Source of the DNA: Excoecaria cochinchinensis
Lineage: Eukaryota > Streptophyta > Magnoliopsida > Malpighiales > Euphorbiaceae
Reading direction: 5' to 3'
Assembly: GCA_947683425.1 (NCBI GenBank)
Contig: CANTUQ010000004.1
Coordinates: forward strand, 30,624,001 to 30,688,000
DNA length: 64,000 bases
Both the position numbers and the translations under genes were made by a program. Below are positions 21,411 through 35,106 of the stretch, piece after piece (position 1 is the stretch's first letter; the number at the start of each line of letters is the position of its first letter). Below the pieces are notes generated by a model that made no database searches, was not told where the DNA came from, and saw only the letters and a list, made by a program, of their open reading frames with translations.

Positions 21411-22916
21411 TATAAATTTCATAATCATGGGATTTTCTTCTGGTCTTTCTAAGGACCCCTCATGTGAGGAGCAAAAATATACCCTACACAGATTTGTGAA
21501 TGTCTATGGCATAATGGTGGCAAGAATTGTGTAATTTGACGATTGGAATGATTTACTGCAGTAAAGGACGCATTCAGTATTACGTGAAAAGTTGAGGGTA
21601 AGTTGGAAATTTGACATTTATGGACTTCAATGCATGGAATGAGTAATTATGGGTGTCAATATATGAATTTGATTTCTATTACATGCTAATGTCTAATTAA
21701 AGAAGAATAAAAGGATCAAATTGGAATTGAGTATAAAAATCTAAAAAGGGGCCAATAGATGAATGACATTTAGAACTTTGGATAATCATCCATTAGTTTG
21801 CCATATAAATTGGACAAAGTTGGCAGGCCATATGGGATAAGGGACCAGCCATTTTTTGCTTCAATTTGCCTCAAAATTCTGCTTTCACTTTCCCTCTCTC
21901 TCACACTCATGATCTTTTAAAGGACATCTAGACTTTCAGGTGCAGAAATCAAGCTAGAAAGGTGAGTTTTTGTGTAGTGGTATCTTTTTTTCTTCCCTAT
22001 TTCTTGAGTTAATTTTATTTTTTATGATAATGGTTAACATGGAATTTTTTGTATTTTGATTAAGGATTGTTACAAGCAAATGAAAAGGGATAAGAAAAAG
22101 AGAGGGAAGAAGGCTTTGGCACACAAAATAGGTTTGGGAATTTCTTATCTCTTATGTTTATGAATTGAATGTTGTGAGATGATATTTGATGTTATTTTGA
22201 TCCTGGAAGATGATTTGAGTTGTTTGGTGATTGTGAAATTGATTGGAAGTGTGTAGTTGGACATATAGAATTTGTAGGGGAAATTCTGCTCAAAGTGTCA
22301 CTTGATCTTGACTCAGTGTTTAGGCCATAAGTTAGGCCAAAAATGTCTAAATTTGATGATTCTAGTGGATATTTAACCGAGACTTCTGTACCTACAAATG
22401 TCTTAGAAATAGCCATAAGCTACTTTTAGCTTTAATTAACTCAAAAGTGGCAAAAACTTAAGGGTATCTTCTCTAGCCGGGTTCATGGAACAATTTGTAT
22501 TTCTAAAGATATAACTCCTAGGATTTAACTCTAATTTAACTGAAATATTACCAATAAAGAGTTAAGATATAGGGTAACAAAAGTCTAGACATCCCTTTTG
22601 CTAAATCTATTGTTTGGCAGTTCGAATTGGCTATCCAAAATGAGGGTGAGAATCTACCTTGTACAGAGTAGGGTATAATGGGTTTACACGGCAGTAAGGG
22701 ATTCTTGACCACCGTGTAAAAGCATTCTGACACTTAAAAACCGTTTTTGTCACCCCACACTTTAGGCAAGAATGTTTGACCACTGTGTGACCTCAATTTT
22801 TAGCCTAAATTGTACTTTTTCTTCCCGAATTGAACCCAAACTTCACCGAAACTTTTCGGAATTTGACAGAGACATGTTTAAGGTTATGTAATGAATATAC
22901 GCATGGTTACCAACCT
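21411..22916 (+). mobile_element. Partial chromovirus-type LTR, cut by the tandem array
   Basis: The right part (22680-22916) matches L0 at 190-420: an inverted-repeat block, then TTCTTCCCGAATTGAACCCA and CACCGAAACTTT. It ends at 22916 where array LTR1 begins. The left boundary is uncertain. I could not find its continuation in the window. Confidence 0.6.
22684..22791. repeat. Inverted-repeat block in the partial LTR
   Basis: Arms TTACACGG (22684-22691) and CCGTGTAA (22712-22719), plus a second imperfect unit ending near 22791. Same LTR position as the L0 and S1 blocks, with different arm sequence. Confidence 0.6.
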
Positions 22917-25214
22917 TCTAACACCCCAATACCCCTTGGGAGGATATCGGAGCGTTAACACTAATACATACACAACCAAATACGCGACCATTTACATACA
23001 CTAAAGCGGAAACAATAATAGTAAATAATTCACAATATAATTTGGGCCAAACAAAATGCTCTTATACTATATATATAAACTGTACATAATACAAAAGCTT
23101 TATACCTAATACATATACATCTTCGGTACATATACAAATACAGTTAACATTTACATATGAACACTATACTTTCAATCTACATAATGATGTTACTCAAAAC
23201 ATCAGAAACTCTATTTCTAACTTATACAAAAAAGATATAGCAAAAGCTCCTAGTGGCCTTGACCTGCAGATGCACGCTCTCGAGGATCCGAACCTGTGAC
23301 CTATATGAAAATAAACATCCGTGCTAAGCGATAACGCTTAGTGGGGATGCAAATAATACAAGGGGACTTCTTTACGAAGTCACGCACAAATCGCACATTT
23401 CATATAACAATAATTAAATAGCTCATGCATATAAATTTCACACTTGTACAAACCATTTATTTTAATACACAATAATCATTTGTTCACATTTAGGTAAACA
23501 TATAGTTGTATATAAAATTGTCATGTACTTAAAACATTACTCTTATGTTCTATAACATTTATTCAGAGCATTACTTTTAATCTTTCCATGTCTACTATAC
23601 TATATTAATAAGCCTGAATTCCTTTCATGGTGGATACGGGTAACTTTGGATACTATTTACAGTATTTTACATATGGAGAATTAACTCAAGCTCTATGGAA
23701 TACACAAAGTACTCAAAACTCTAGGCACAATTAAGGCCAACTCTAGCAGCTGCACTCTAACCCTTTATAAGCATGCTTATCTATCCACTATAACGGTGAT
23801 CAGGCTCAATAAACAACTCACATATCCTATACACAGATACCAATTTATTAACTATAATTCAAGTGCATTCATTAAATTCAGAGGCATTCAATTCATGTAC
23901 AATCTTTATTAATCATTTTCATTTAACTAGTATTAACCATGAAAAAGGTTTAAACGATAATTTTAAACCAAACACGGACCAAATGGTGATATACAAAACT
24001 CACATAGACATATATCAACTCAAAACAGAAACAACAGAGAAGGAGAGAGCATGAGCACAACTCGTGCTCCTTGAGCATGACTCGTGCTCACTCACTCATT
24101 CAACTGGAGCACGTTTCGTGCTCTCACTTCCCTCTCTCTGTGAGCACGACTCGTGCTCACTCCTTCCTTTAACTGGAGCACGTCACGTGCTCCCACTACC
24201 CCCTTCTCTCTGAGTCGTGCTACACAACACGACTCGGACAACGCCAAATTTTTGAAGAACGTGTTTCTGTCGCGATCGCGACAGAATCACTTTCTTTCTT
24301 CTAAACCCATCCTTGTCCCTTATCTCCAAAACCCAAACCAACTCTCTCACTTTCACATGCAATAAACTCCTCTTTTAACATGCAAATGCCATATAAATCA
24401 CGCTCATGATCAAAATTACACCTAAACTATATAAAATAACTAAAATTATCAACCACTGCAAGCAATCAAAATGATTAGCAATCAAACACATCCTCTAAGA
24501 GCTATTGAACTAATCAAAGCTCTTTATGCATCTCTATTTAATCATGTTACTATTCAAACATAGAAATAAAAAACACATGCAAAATTAATCAAAACACACA
24601 CACGATCCCAAGCTCTAGGAAGCTTGAACTCAGCTCTCTATTCAGCTCCGGCCTTTTCTTTGCCTTTATCTACTCTCTTGTCCACAGCTTTGAACAAACA
24701 ATACGAAAACACTTGAGTTAATCCTTATTTCTACTTTAAATCAAAAATAGAAATTAAATAGAAGAAGAAGACCAATGCTATAGTAATAGTACTACTTACC
24801 TCTTCTCAAAAACCCACTCTCTTCATCCCAAACCAAGTGATTCTCTTAAGAATAGCTCAAATGAAGAAGAAAGGAACAAGAGAGAGGGCAAAGCAAGGTA
24901 AAATGGCTGACCTCATTAATTCATCTCAATCCAAAAAGTCCCATGCCAAGTGTCACTCTCCCTTGTAGCCATGTGTCAATTCCCTACGACGCCACTTGTC
25001 GAACTCCTACGCCACCACGTGTCCGATACACATCAAATAATCCAACTCAAATAGGCTTCACGTAAAGCATTATGTCATGCTTGCGACACTATCGTGCTCG
25101 CAATAGAACCAACACACAAGCCACTTACTCAAATACACTCTCCTATACACACAAACTCTTGAATTCCCGAACAAAAATTTTGAAATTCTACTAAGTCCAA
25201 ATCAGGTTGTTACA
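22917..25214 (-). mobile_element. Array LTR1
   Basis: 2298 bp. On the plus strand the first bases read TCTAACACCCC where the others have TGTAACACCCC, so the terminal dinucleotide is mutated. The end is GGTTGTTACA. The palindrome ATAAGCATGCTTAT is at 23767-23780 and the palindrome island at about 24051-24284. Confidence 0.9.
24051..24284. repeat. Palindrome island in array LTR1
   Basis: GAGCACGACTCGTGCTC-type palindromes, GAGCACGTCACGTGCTC, an inverted CGAGTCGTG pair, and finally CTGTCGCGATCGCGACAG (24267-24284). The same block recurs at about 26960-27193, 29838-30072 and 32729-32970 in LTR2-4, with progressive loss of symmetry. Confidence 0.75.
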
Positions 25215-25827
25215 AATCTCTCCCCCTTAAGAAATTTTGTCCTCGAAATTTCCCTGCTAATCATTTACACAGGTAAATCCTTAAACACATCTCCAAATCG
25301 CTATCAATTAGACCATACAACTATCAAATAGTACACACTTCACACTTTCCTTAACGCACTGCACTCTAATCCATACACGTCTTCTAAACATCAATCACTC
25401 AATCTATATCCTTTCAGCTTTTCTCAATGAAACACATACAATGATACTTTTCACATACAATTAAGGGATACGGATGAAATGTGCATGTAATTATTTATTT
25501 ATGCAAGATGATGCGAAAATGCAATGTAAGCTACTGTAATGCACTTTTTCCCATCCCCATGTTTCAATATGCTTATGTCAAATGATTCTAAGGAGATAGC
25601 TGACAGGAATACAGAGTGTCACCTCAAACCTTTATTAACCATACAAATTCATATTACTCACTATATCCGACATCTCACTAATCTTTCCACTCGCATCTAA
25701 CTCCATTTATACAATACACAAAATGACATCTGCATTAGGCGACAACTCTAGACAAACTCTGACATTTAATCTATACTCTACATCTTATAGACCAGAACCT
25801 CTAACCTATGCTCTGATACCACTAAAA
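25215..25827 (-). mobile_element. Array internal domain 1 (non-coding, PPT to primer site)
   Basis: 613 bp. At 25215-25228 the minus strand reads AAGGGGGAGAGATT, a polypurine tract. Next to it is a short remnant of the usual coding tail found before chromovirus PPTs (GAAATTTCGAGGACAAAATT). At 25810-25821 the minus strand reads TGGTATCAGAGC, the initiator-Met tRNA primer site. The middle matches the non-coding internal region of E3 (about 54390-54836). A 23-codon remnant of the gag start lies at 25635-25706. No gag or pol otherwise. Confidence 0.85.
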
Positions 25828-28092
25828 TGTAACACCCCAATACCCCTTGGGAGGATATCGGAGCATTAACACTAATACATACACAACCAAATACGCGACC
25901 ATTTACATACACTAAAGCGGAAGCAATAATAGTAAATAATTCACAATATAATTTGGGCCAAACAAAATACTCTTAAACTATATATATAAACTGTACATAA
26001 TACAAAAGCTTTATACCTAATACATATACATCTTCGGTACATATACAAATACAGTTAACATTTACATATGAACACTATACTTTCTATCTAAATAATGATG
26101 TTACGCAAAACCTCACAAACTCTATTTCTAACTTATACAAAAAAGATATAGCAAAAGCTCCTAGTGGCCTTGACCTGCAGATGAACGCTCTCGAGGATCC
26201 TAACCTGTAACCTACGCGGAAATAAACATCTGTGATAAGCAATAACGCTTAGTGGGGATGAAAATAATACAAGGGGTCTTCTTTACGAAGTCACACACAA
26301 ATCGCACATTTCATATAACAATAATTAAATAGCTCATGCATATAAATTTCACACTAGTACAAACCATTTATTCTAATACACAATAATCATTTGTTCACAT
26401 TTAGGTAAACATATACTTGTATATAAAATTGTCGTGTACTTAAAACATTACTCTTATGTGCTATAACATTTATTCAGAGCAATACTTTTAATCTTTCCAT
26501 GTCTATTATACTATATTAATAAGCCTGAATTCCTTTCATGGTGGATACGGGTAACTCTGGATACTGTTTACAGTATTTTACATATGAAGAATTAACTCAA
26601 GCCTTATGGAATACACAAAGTACTCAAAACTCTAGGCACAATTAAGGCCAACTCTAGCAGCTGCACTCTAACCCTTTATAAGCATGCTTATCTATCCACT
26701 ATAACGGTGATCAGGCTCAATAAACAACTCACATATCCAATACACAGATACCAATTTATTAACTACAATTCAAGTGCTTTCATCAAATTCAGAGGCATTC
26801 AATTCATGTACAATCTTTATTAATCATTTTCATTTCACTAGTATTAACCATGAAAAAGGTTTAAACGATAATTTTAAACCAAACACGGACCAAATGGTGA
26901 TATACAAAACTCACATAGACATATATCAACTCAAAACAGAAACAACAGAGAAGGAGAGAGCATGAGCACGACTCGTGCTCAATCCCTCATTCAACTGGAG
27001 CATGTTTCGGGCTCTCACTTCCCTCTCTCTGTGAGCACGTCTCTTGCTCCTTTAGCACGACTCATGCTCACTCCTTCCTTTAACTGGAGCACGTCACGTG
27101 CTTCCACTTCCCCCTTCTCTCCGAGTCGTACTACACAACACGACTCGGACAACGCCAAATTTTTGAAGAACGTGTTTCTGTCGTGATCGGGACAAAATCA
27201 CTTTCTTTCTTTTAAACCCATCCTTGTCCCTTATCTCCGAAACCCAAACCAACTCCCTCACTTTCACATGCAATAAACTCCTCTTTTAACATGCAAATGC
27301 CATATAAATCACGCTCCTGATCAAAATTACAACTAAACTATATAAAATAACTAAAATTGTCAACCACTGCAAGCAATCAAACACATCCTCTAAGAAGTAT
27401 TGAACTAATCAAAGCTCTTCATGCATCTCTATTTAATCATGTTACTATTCAAACATATAAATAAACAACACACGCAAAATTAATCAAAACACACACACGA
27501 TCACAAGCTCTAGGAAGCTTGAACTCAGCTCTCTATTCAGCTCCGGCCTTTTCTTTGCCTTTATCTACTCTCTTGTCCACAGCTTTGAACAAACCATACG
27601 AAAACACTTGAGTTAATCCTTATTTCTACTTTAAATCAAAAATAAAAATTAAATAGAAGAAGAAGACCAATGCTATAGTAATAGAACTACTTACCTCTTC
27701 TAAAAAACCCACTCTCTTCATCCCAAACCAAGTGATTCTCTTAAGAACAGCTCAAATGAAGAAGAAAGGAACAAGAGAGAGGGCAAAGCAAGGTAAAACG
27801 GCTGACCTCATTAATTCATCTCAATCCAAAAAGTCCCATGCCAAGTGTCACTCTCCCTTGTAGCCATGTGTCAATTCCCTACGACGCCACTTGTCGAACT
27901 CCTACGCCACCACGTGTCCGATTCACATCAAATAATCCAACTCAAATAGGCTTCACGTAAAGCAGTCTGTCATGCTCGCAATAGAACCAACACACAAGCC
28001 ACTTACTCAAATACACTTTCCTATACACACAAACTCTTGAATTCCCGAACAAAAATTTCGAAATTCTACTAGGTCAAAATCAGGTTGTTACA
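25828..28092 (-). mobile_element. Array LTR2
   Basis: 2265 bp, TGTAACACCCC...GGTTGTTACA. Shares with LTR3 the altered double hairpin text CTGTGATAAGCAATAACGC (near 26228), which breaks the stems kept elsewhere. Confidence 0.9.
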
Positions 28093-28705
28093 AATCTCTC
28101 CCCCTTAAGAAATTTCGTCCTCGAAATTTCCCTACTAATCACTTACACAGGTAAATCCTTAAACAAATCTCCAAATCGCTATCAATTAGACCATACAACT
28201 ATCAAATCGTACACACTTCACACTTTCCTTAACGCACTGCACTCTAATCCATACACGTCTTCTAAACATCAATCACTCAATCTATATCCTTTCAGCTTTT
28301 CTCAATGAAACACATACAATGATACTTTTCACATACAATTAAGGGATACGGATGAAATGTGCATGTAATTATTTATTTATGCAAGATGATGCGAAAATGC
28401 AATGTAAGCTACTGTAATGCACTTTTTCCCATCCCCATGTTTCAATATGCTTATGTCAAATGATTCTAAGGAGATAGCTGACAGGAATACAGAGTGTCAC
28501 CTCAAACCTTTATTAACCATACAAATTCATATTACTCACTATATACGACATCTCACTAATCTTTCCACTCGCATCTAACTCCACTTATACAATACACAAA
28601 ACGACATCTGCATTAGGCGACAACTCTAGACAAACTATGACATTTAATCTATACTCTACATCTTATAGACCAGAACCTCTAACCTATGCTCTGATACCAC
28701 TAAAA
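28093..28705 (-). mobile_element. Array internal domain 2
   Basis: 613 bp, nearly identical to domain 1. PPT at 28093-28106 and primer site at 28688-28699. The short gag-start ORF has lost its ATG (now GTG) and has one further change. Confidence 0.85.
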
Positions 28706-30985
28706 TGTAACACCCCAATACCCCTTGGGAGGATATCGGAGCATTAACACTAATACATACACAACCAAATACGCGACCATTTACATACACTAAAGCGGAA
28801 GCAATAATAGTAAATAATTCATAATATAATTTGGGCCAAACAAAATACTCTTAAACTATATATATAAACTGTACATAATACAAAAGCTTTATACCTAATA
28901 CATATACATCTTCGGTACATATACAAATACAGTTAACATTTACATATGAACACTATACTTTCTATCTAAATAATGATGTTACGCAAAACCTCACAAACTC
29001 TATTTCTAACTTATACAAAAAAGATATAGCAAAAGCTCCTAGTGGCCTTGACCTGCAGATGAACGCTCTCGAGGATCCTAACCTGTAACCTACGCGGAAA
29101 TAAACATCTGTGATAAGCAATAACGCTTAGTGGGGATGAAAATAATACAAGGGGACTTCTTTACGAAGTCACACACAAATGGCACATTTCATATAACAAT
29201 AATTAAATAGCTCATGCATATAAATTTCACACTAGTACAAACCATTTATTCTAATACACAATAATCATTTGTTCACATTTAGGTAAACATATACTTGTAT
29301 ATAAAATTTTCGTGTACTTAAAACATTACTCTTATGTGCTATAACATTTATTCAGAGCAATACTTTTAATCTTTCCATGTCTATTATACTATATTAATAA
29401 GCCTGAATTCCTTTCATGGTGGATACGGGTAACTCTGGATACTGTTTACAGTATTTTACATATGAAGAATTAACTCAAGCCTTATGGAATACACAAAGTA
29501 CTCAAAACTCTAGGCACAATTAAGGCCAACTCTAGCAGCTGCACTCTAACCCTTTATAAGCATGCTTATCTATCCACTATAACTGTGATCAGGCTCAATA
29601 AACAACTCACATATCCAATCCACAGATACCAATTTATTAACTACAATTCAAGTGCTTTCATCAAATTCAGAGGCATTCAATTCATGTACAATCTTTATTA
29701 ATCATTTTCATTTCACTAGTATTAACCATGAAAAAGGTTTAAACGATAATTTTAAACCAAACACGGACCAAATGGTGATATACAAAACTCACATAGACAT
29801 ATATCAACTCAAAACAGAAACAACAGAGAAGGAGAGAGCATGAGCACGACTCGTGCTCAATGCCTCATTCAACTGGAGCACGTTTCGGGGTCTCACTTCC
29901 CTCTCTCTGTGAGCACATCTCTTGCTCCTTTAGCACGACTCATGCTCACTCCTTCCTTTAACTGGAGCACGTCACGTGCTTCCACTTCCCCCTTCTCTCC
30001 GAGTCGTGCTACACAACACGACTCGGACAACGCCAAATTTTTGAAGAACGTGTTTCTGTCGCGATCGGGACAAAATCACTTTCTTTCTTTTAAACCCATC
30101 CTTGTCCCTTATCTCCGAAACCCAAAGCAACTCCCTCACTTTCACATGCAATAAACTCCTCTTTTAACATGCAAATGCCATATAAATCACGCTCATGATC
30201 AAAATTACACCTAAACTATATAAAATAACAAAAATTGTCAACCACTGCAAGCAATCAAACACATCCTCTAAGAGCTATTGAACTAATCAAAGCTCTTCAT
30301 GCATCTCTATTTAATCATATTACTATTCAAACATATAAATACACAACACACGCAAAATTAATCAAAACACACACACGATCCCAAGCTCTAGGAAGCTTGA
30401 ACTCAGCTCTCTATTCAGCTCCGACCTTTTCTTTGCCTTTTTCTACTCTCTTGTCCACAGCTTTGAACAAACCATACCAAAACACTTGAGTTAATCCTTA
30501 TTTCTACTTTAAATCAAAAATAGAAATTAAACAGAAGAAGAAGACCAATGCTATCATAATAGTACTACTTACCTCTTCTCAAAAACCCACTCTCTTCATC
30601 CTAAACCAAGTGATTCTCTTAAGAACAGCTCAAATGAAGAAGAAAGGAACAAGAGAGAGGGCAAAGCAAGGTAGAACGGCTGACCTCATTAATTAATCTC
30701 AATCCAAAAAGTCCCATGCCAAGTGTCACTCTCCCTTGTAGTCATGTGTCAATTCCCTACAACGCCACTCGTCGAACTCCTACGCCGCCACGTGTCCGAT
30801 ACACATTAAATAATCTAACTCAAATAGGCTTTACGTGAAGCACTCTGTCATGCCCGCGACATTATCGCGCTCGACAGAACCCACACACAAGCCACTTACT
30901 CAAATACACTCTCCTATACACACAAAGTCTTGAATTCCCGAACAAAAATTTCAAAATTCTACTAGGTCCAAATCGGGTTGTTACA
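28706..30985 (-). mobile_element. Array LTR3
   Basis: 2280 bp, TGTAACACCCC...GGTTGTTACA. The closest match in the window is LTR2. Confidence 0.9.
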
Positions 30986-31597
30986 AATCTCTCCCCCTTA
31001 AGAAATTTCTTCCTCAAAATTTCCCTGCTAATCACTTACACAGGCAAATGCTTAAACAAATCTCCAAATTGCTATCATTTAGACCATACAGCTATCAAAT
31101 CGTACACACTTCACACTTTCCTTAACGCATTGCACTCTAATCCATACACGTCTTCTAAACATCAATCACTCGATCTATATCCTTTCAGCTTTTCTCAATG
31201 AAACACATACAATGATACTTTTCACATACAATTGAGGGATACAGATGAAATGTCCATGTAATGATTTATTTATGCAAGATGATGCAAAAATGCAATGTGA
31301 GCTACTGTAATGCACTTTTTCCCATCCCCATGTTTCAATATGCTTATGTCAAATGATTCCAAGGAGATAGCTGACAGGAATACAGAGTGTCACCTCAAAC
31401 CTTTATTAACCATATAAATTCATATTACTCACTATATCCGACATCTCACTAATCTTTCCACTCGCATCTAACTCCATTTATACACTACACAAAACGACAT
31501 CTGCATTAGGCCACAACTCTAGACAAACTCTGACATTTAATCTATACTCTACATCTTTAGACCAGAACCTCTAACCTATGCTCTGATGCCACTAAAA
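30986..31597 (-). mobile_element. Array internal domain 3
   Basis: 612 bp. PPT at 30986-30999. The primer site at 31580-31591 carries one change (TGGCATCAGAGC on the minus strand). The gag-start micro-ORF is intact here. Confidence 0.85.
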
Positions 31598-33897
31598 TGT
31601 AACACCCCAATACCCCTTGGGAGGATATCGAAGCGTTAACACTATTACATACACAACCAAATACGTGACCATTTACATACACAAAAGCGGAAGCAATAAT
31701 AGTAAATAAGTCACAATATAATTTGGGCCAAACAAAATACTCTTAAACTATATATATAAACTGTACATAATACAAAAGCTTTATACCTAATACATATACA
31801 TCTTCGGTACATATACAAATACAGTTAACGTTTACATATGAACACTATACTTTCTATCTAAATAATGATGTTACTCAAAACATCACAAACTCTATTTCTA
31901 ACTTATACAAAAAAGATATAGCAAAAGCTCCTAGTGGCCTTCACCTGTAGATGAACGCTGTCGAGGATCCGAACCTGTAACCTACATGGAAATAAACATC
32001 CGTGCTAAGCAATAGCGCTTAGTGGGGATGAAAATAATACAAGGGGACTTCTTTACGAAGTCACACACAAATCGCACATTTCATATAACAATAATTAAAT
32101 AGCTCATGCATATAAATTTCACACTTGTACAAACCATTTATTCTAATACACAATAATCATTTGTTCACATTTAGGTAAACATATAGTTGTATATAAAATT
32201 GTCATGTACTTAAAACATTACTCTTATGTGCTATAACATTTATTCAGAGCAATACTTTTAACCTTTCCATGTCTACTATACTATATTAATAAGCCTGAAT
32301 TCCTTTCATGGTGGATATGGATAACTCTGGAAACTGTTTACAATATTTTACATATGGAGAATTAACTCAAGCTCTATGGAATACACAAAGTACTCAAAAC
32401 TCTGGGCACAATTAAGGCCAACTCTAGCAGCTGCACTCTAACCCTTTATAAGCATGCTTATCTACCCACTATAACAGTGATCAGGCTCAATAAACAACTC
32501 ACATATCCTATACACAGATAAGAATTTATTAACTATAATTCAAGTGCATTCATCAAATTCAGAGGCATTCAATTCATGTACAATCTTTATTAATCATGTT
32601 CATTTAACTAGTATTAACAATGAAAACGGTTTAAAAGATAATTTTAAACCAAACACGGACCAAATGGTGATATACAAAACTCATATAGACATATATCAAC
32701 TCAAAACAGAAACAACAGAGAAGGAGAGAGCATGAGCACGACTCGTGCTCACTCCCTCATTCAACTGGAGCACGTTTCGTGTTCTCACTTCCCTCTCTCT
32801 GTGAGCACGTCTCGTGCTCCTTAAGTACAACTCATGCTCACTTCTTCATTTAACTGATGTGCTCCCATTTCCCCCTTCTCTCCGAGTCGTGCTACACAAT
32901 ATGACTCGGATAATGCCAAATTTTTGAAAAGCGTGTTTTTATCGCGACTCGTGTCGCGCTCGCGACAGAATCACTTTCTTTTTTCTAAACCCATCCTTGT
33001 CCCTTGTCTCCAAAACCCAAACCAACTCCCTCACTTTCACATGCAATAAACTCCTCTTTTAACATGCAAATGCCATATAAATCACGCTCATGATCAAAAT
33101 TACACCTAAACCATATAAAATAACTAAAATTATCAACCACTTCAAGCAATCAAAATGATTAGCAATCAAACACATCCTCTAAGAGCTATTGAACTAATCA
33201 AAGCTCTTCATGCATCTCTATTGAATCATGTTACTATTCAAACATATAAATCAAGAACACACGAAAAATTATTCAAAACACACACACGATCCAAACCTTT
33301 AGGAAGCTTGAACTCAGCTCTCTATCAGCTCCGACCTTTTCTTTGCCTTTATCTACTCTCTTGTCCATAGCTTTGAACAAACCATACCAAAACACTTGAG
33401 TTAATCCTTATTTCTACTTTAAATCAAAAGCAGAAATTAAACAGAAGAAGAAGACCAATCCTATCATAATAGTACTACTTACCTCTTGTCAAAAACCCAC
33501 TCTCTTCATCCCAAACCAAGTGATTCTCGTAAGAATAGCTCAAATGAAAAAAAAAGGAACAAGAGAGAGGGTAAAGCAAGGTAGAACTGCTGACCTCATT
33601 AATTCATCTCAATCCAAAAAGTCCCATGCCAAGTGTCAATCTCCCTTGTAGCCATGTGTCAATTCCCTACGATACCACTTGTCAAACTCCTATGCCGCCA
33701 CGTGTCTGATACACATCAAATATTCCAACTCAAATAGGCTTCACGTGAAGCATTATATCGCGCCCGCGACACTGTCGCGCTCGCGACAGAACCCACACAC
33801 ACGCCACTTACTCAAATACACTCTCTTATACACACAAACTCTTTAATTCCCGAACAAAAATTCCAAAATTCTACTTTGGCCAAATCGGGTTGTTACA
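31598..33897 (-). mobile_element. Array LTR4
   Basis: 2300 bp, TGTAACACCCC...GGTTGTTACA. Followed by 12 bases of its own PPT, after which the sequence switches to a different element. Confidence 0.9.
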
Positions 33898-34173
33898 AAT
33901 CTCTCCCCATGTCCTAAGAAATCTTTAACATTGCCTCGAAGGGCATGGTTACGGCCTCAGGCTGAACTCTAGGTGTTTGAGCTAAAACAGACACTGAAGG
34001 ATCTATAGCTTAGGGATTCACACTTTCAATGGATACCTCAAGCCACGAATAGAATCAGAATCCATCTAAAAGAAAGACAAAGACAACTGCATCAGCCAAC
34101 ACACTCCTAATCATATGTCTAAACATAACAATCACCCAGAAAATACCTAAACTGGAGCTCTGATACCAAAAAT
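33898..34173 (-). pseudogene. Recombinant joint: array PPT fused to a gag start and primer site
   Basis: The first bases (33898-33909) are the array PPT. From about 33910 to 34060 the minus strand encodes a broken T1/E4-type gag N-terminus, beginning MDSDSIRG at the ATG near 34060 and soon hitting a stop. A leader follows, then the primer site TGGTATCAGAGC (minus strand, 34157-34168), five bases before LTR5. The switch from PPT to gag marks an illegitimate recombination that joined two elements. Confidence 0.75.
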
Positions 34174-34557
34174 TGTAACACCCCCTTCCCATACGTAGGA
34201 GAACCCATCTGCGATGGAGTGAGAACCCATACAAGAAGGGTGTCACACCAAATAGAACGGTATAAACATACATTCAAATAAAGTAAACATACATATAAAC
34301 AGCGAAAATTAAAACTTAAAACCAAACTGAACATTTATTCATGATATAACAATATTCAATTACATAACTATTCTGATACCGACATAATTACATCATTCAG
34401 AGATATGTAGCGAAAGCTTAACAAAATACTATATATAAGAGAGATCACTATTACAAAATAATGATGATATAAAAATACACTAAGTCCTATCAACAATCCC
34501 ATTGTGTTGGCCTGACTGGCGGTGACTCTCCCAAAAGCTATAAACCTTCCGCACCTG

Positions 34558-34594
34558 CATGGGTAAAAACACCATGCTAAGTGATAACGCTTAG
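34558..34594 (-). other. LTR5 tandem double hairpin
   Basis: CATGG/CCATG stem (34558-34576) beside CTAAGTG/CGCTTAG (34577-34594). The first stem changed from CACGG/CCGTG on both arms; the second has one mismatch of C-to-T type. Confidence 0.65.
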
Positions 34595-34895
34595 TGGGGA
34601 AACAAACAATAATATATGGACGGCCATTCACAATGGTCGTCAAGGCAAATCACATAGGAAATGACATACTGAATATCATAAGATATAATCACAATAGAAT
34701 TCCATTCATAACCATTCAAAGGTTCAATAAACATATTCATATGCCAACTGATTCATATGCTCATATTAGAGTCATTCAGATTCAAATACTTGTAATTATA
34801 ATCATAATAATTCGGATTTATATTCTCATAGCATAACTGAACAAATCATAACACCTGCTGACTCACAGTAGTGGATAACGAGTAAACATGTAGCG

Positions 34896-35106
34896 GTACC
34901 TTATGGGTACGAATCGACACATAGTGGTACCTTATGGGTACGAATCGAAAAATAGTATCACATTTTCTCTTTTCAAAGTATTTTACAAAGGGGATCTTAA
35001 ACAAGATCCGTACACGTAGAGGTTCGCGAGGAACTAAATGGGGACCTAATCAAGGTCCAGAACAGTACAGAGACTACAACAAAAGGACTCTTTTAGGCAT
35101 GCCTAA
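34896..35106 (-). promoter_or_regulatory. LTR5 hairpin chain and palindrome
   Basis: GTACC/GGTAC twice (34896-34910 and 34927-34941), GGATCTT/AAGATCC (34992-35009), GTTC/GAAC (35022-35034), GGACC/GGTCC (35042-35058), TTAGGCATGCCTAA (35093-35106). Same order as L0, read on the minus strand. Confidence 0.6.

Larger units (their letters stand above)
22917..33897 (-). mobile_element. Tandem array: LTR-internal-LTR-internal-LTR-internal-LTR
   Basis: Four LTRs (LTR1 22917-25214, LTR2 25828-28092, LTR3 28706-30985, LTR4 31598-33897) alternate with three short internal domains of 613, 613 and 612 bp. Each internal domain has a PPT at one end and an initiator-Met primer site at the other. All units are minus-strand; spacing between LTR starts is 2911, 2878 and 2892 bp. 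LTR2 and LTR3 share changes absent from LTR1 and LTR4 (for example an altered double hairpin), so the middle unit probably arose by unequal crossing over. None encodes pol. Assembly error is the main alternative and can be tested with long reads. Confidence 0.9.

Noticed and set aside
23863..24365. Repeated ~63-codon ORFs in the array (also near 26774, 29652 and 32544)
   Set aside because: They recur only because the LTR is repeated, and they lie on the strand opposite to the elements. No motif or codon signal.
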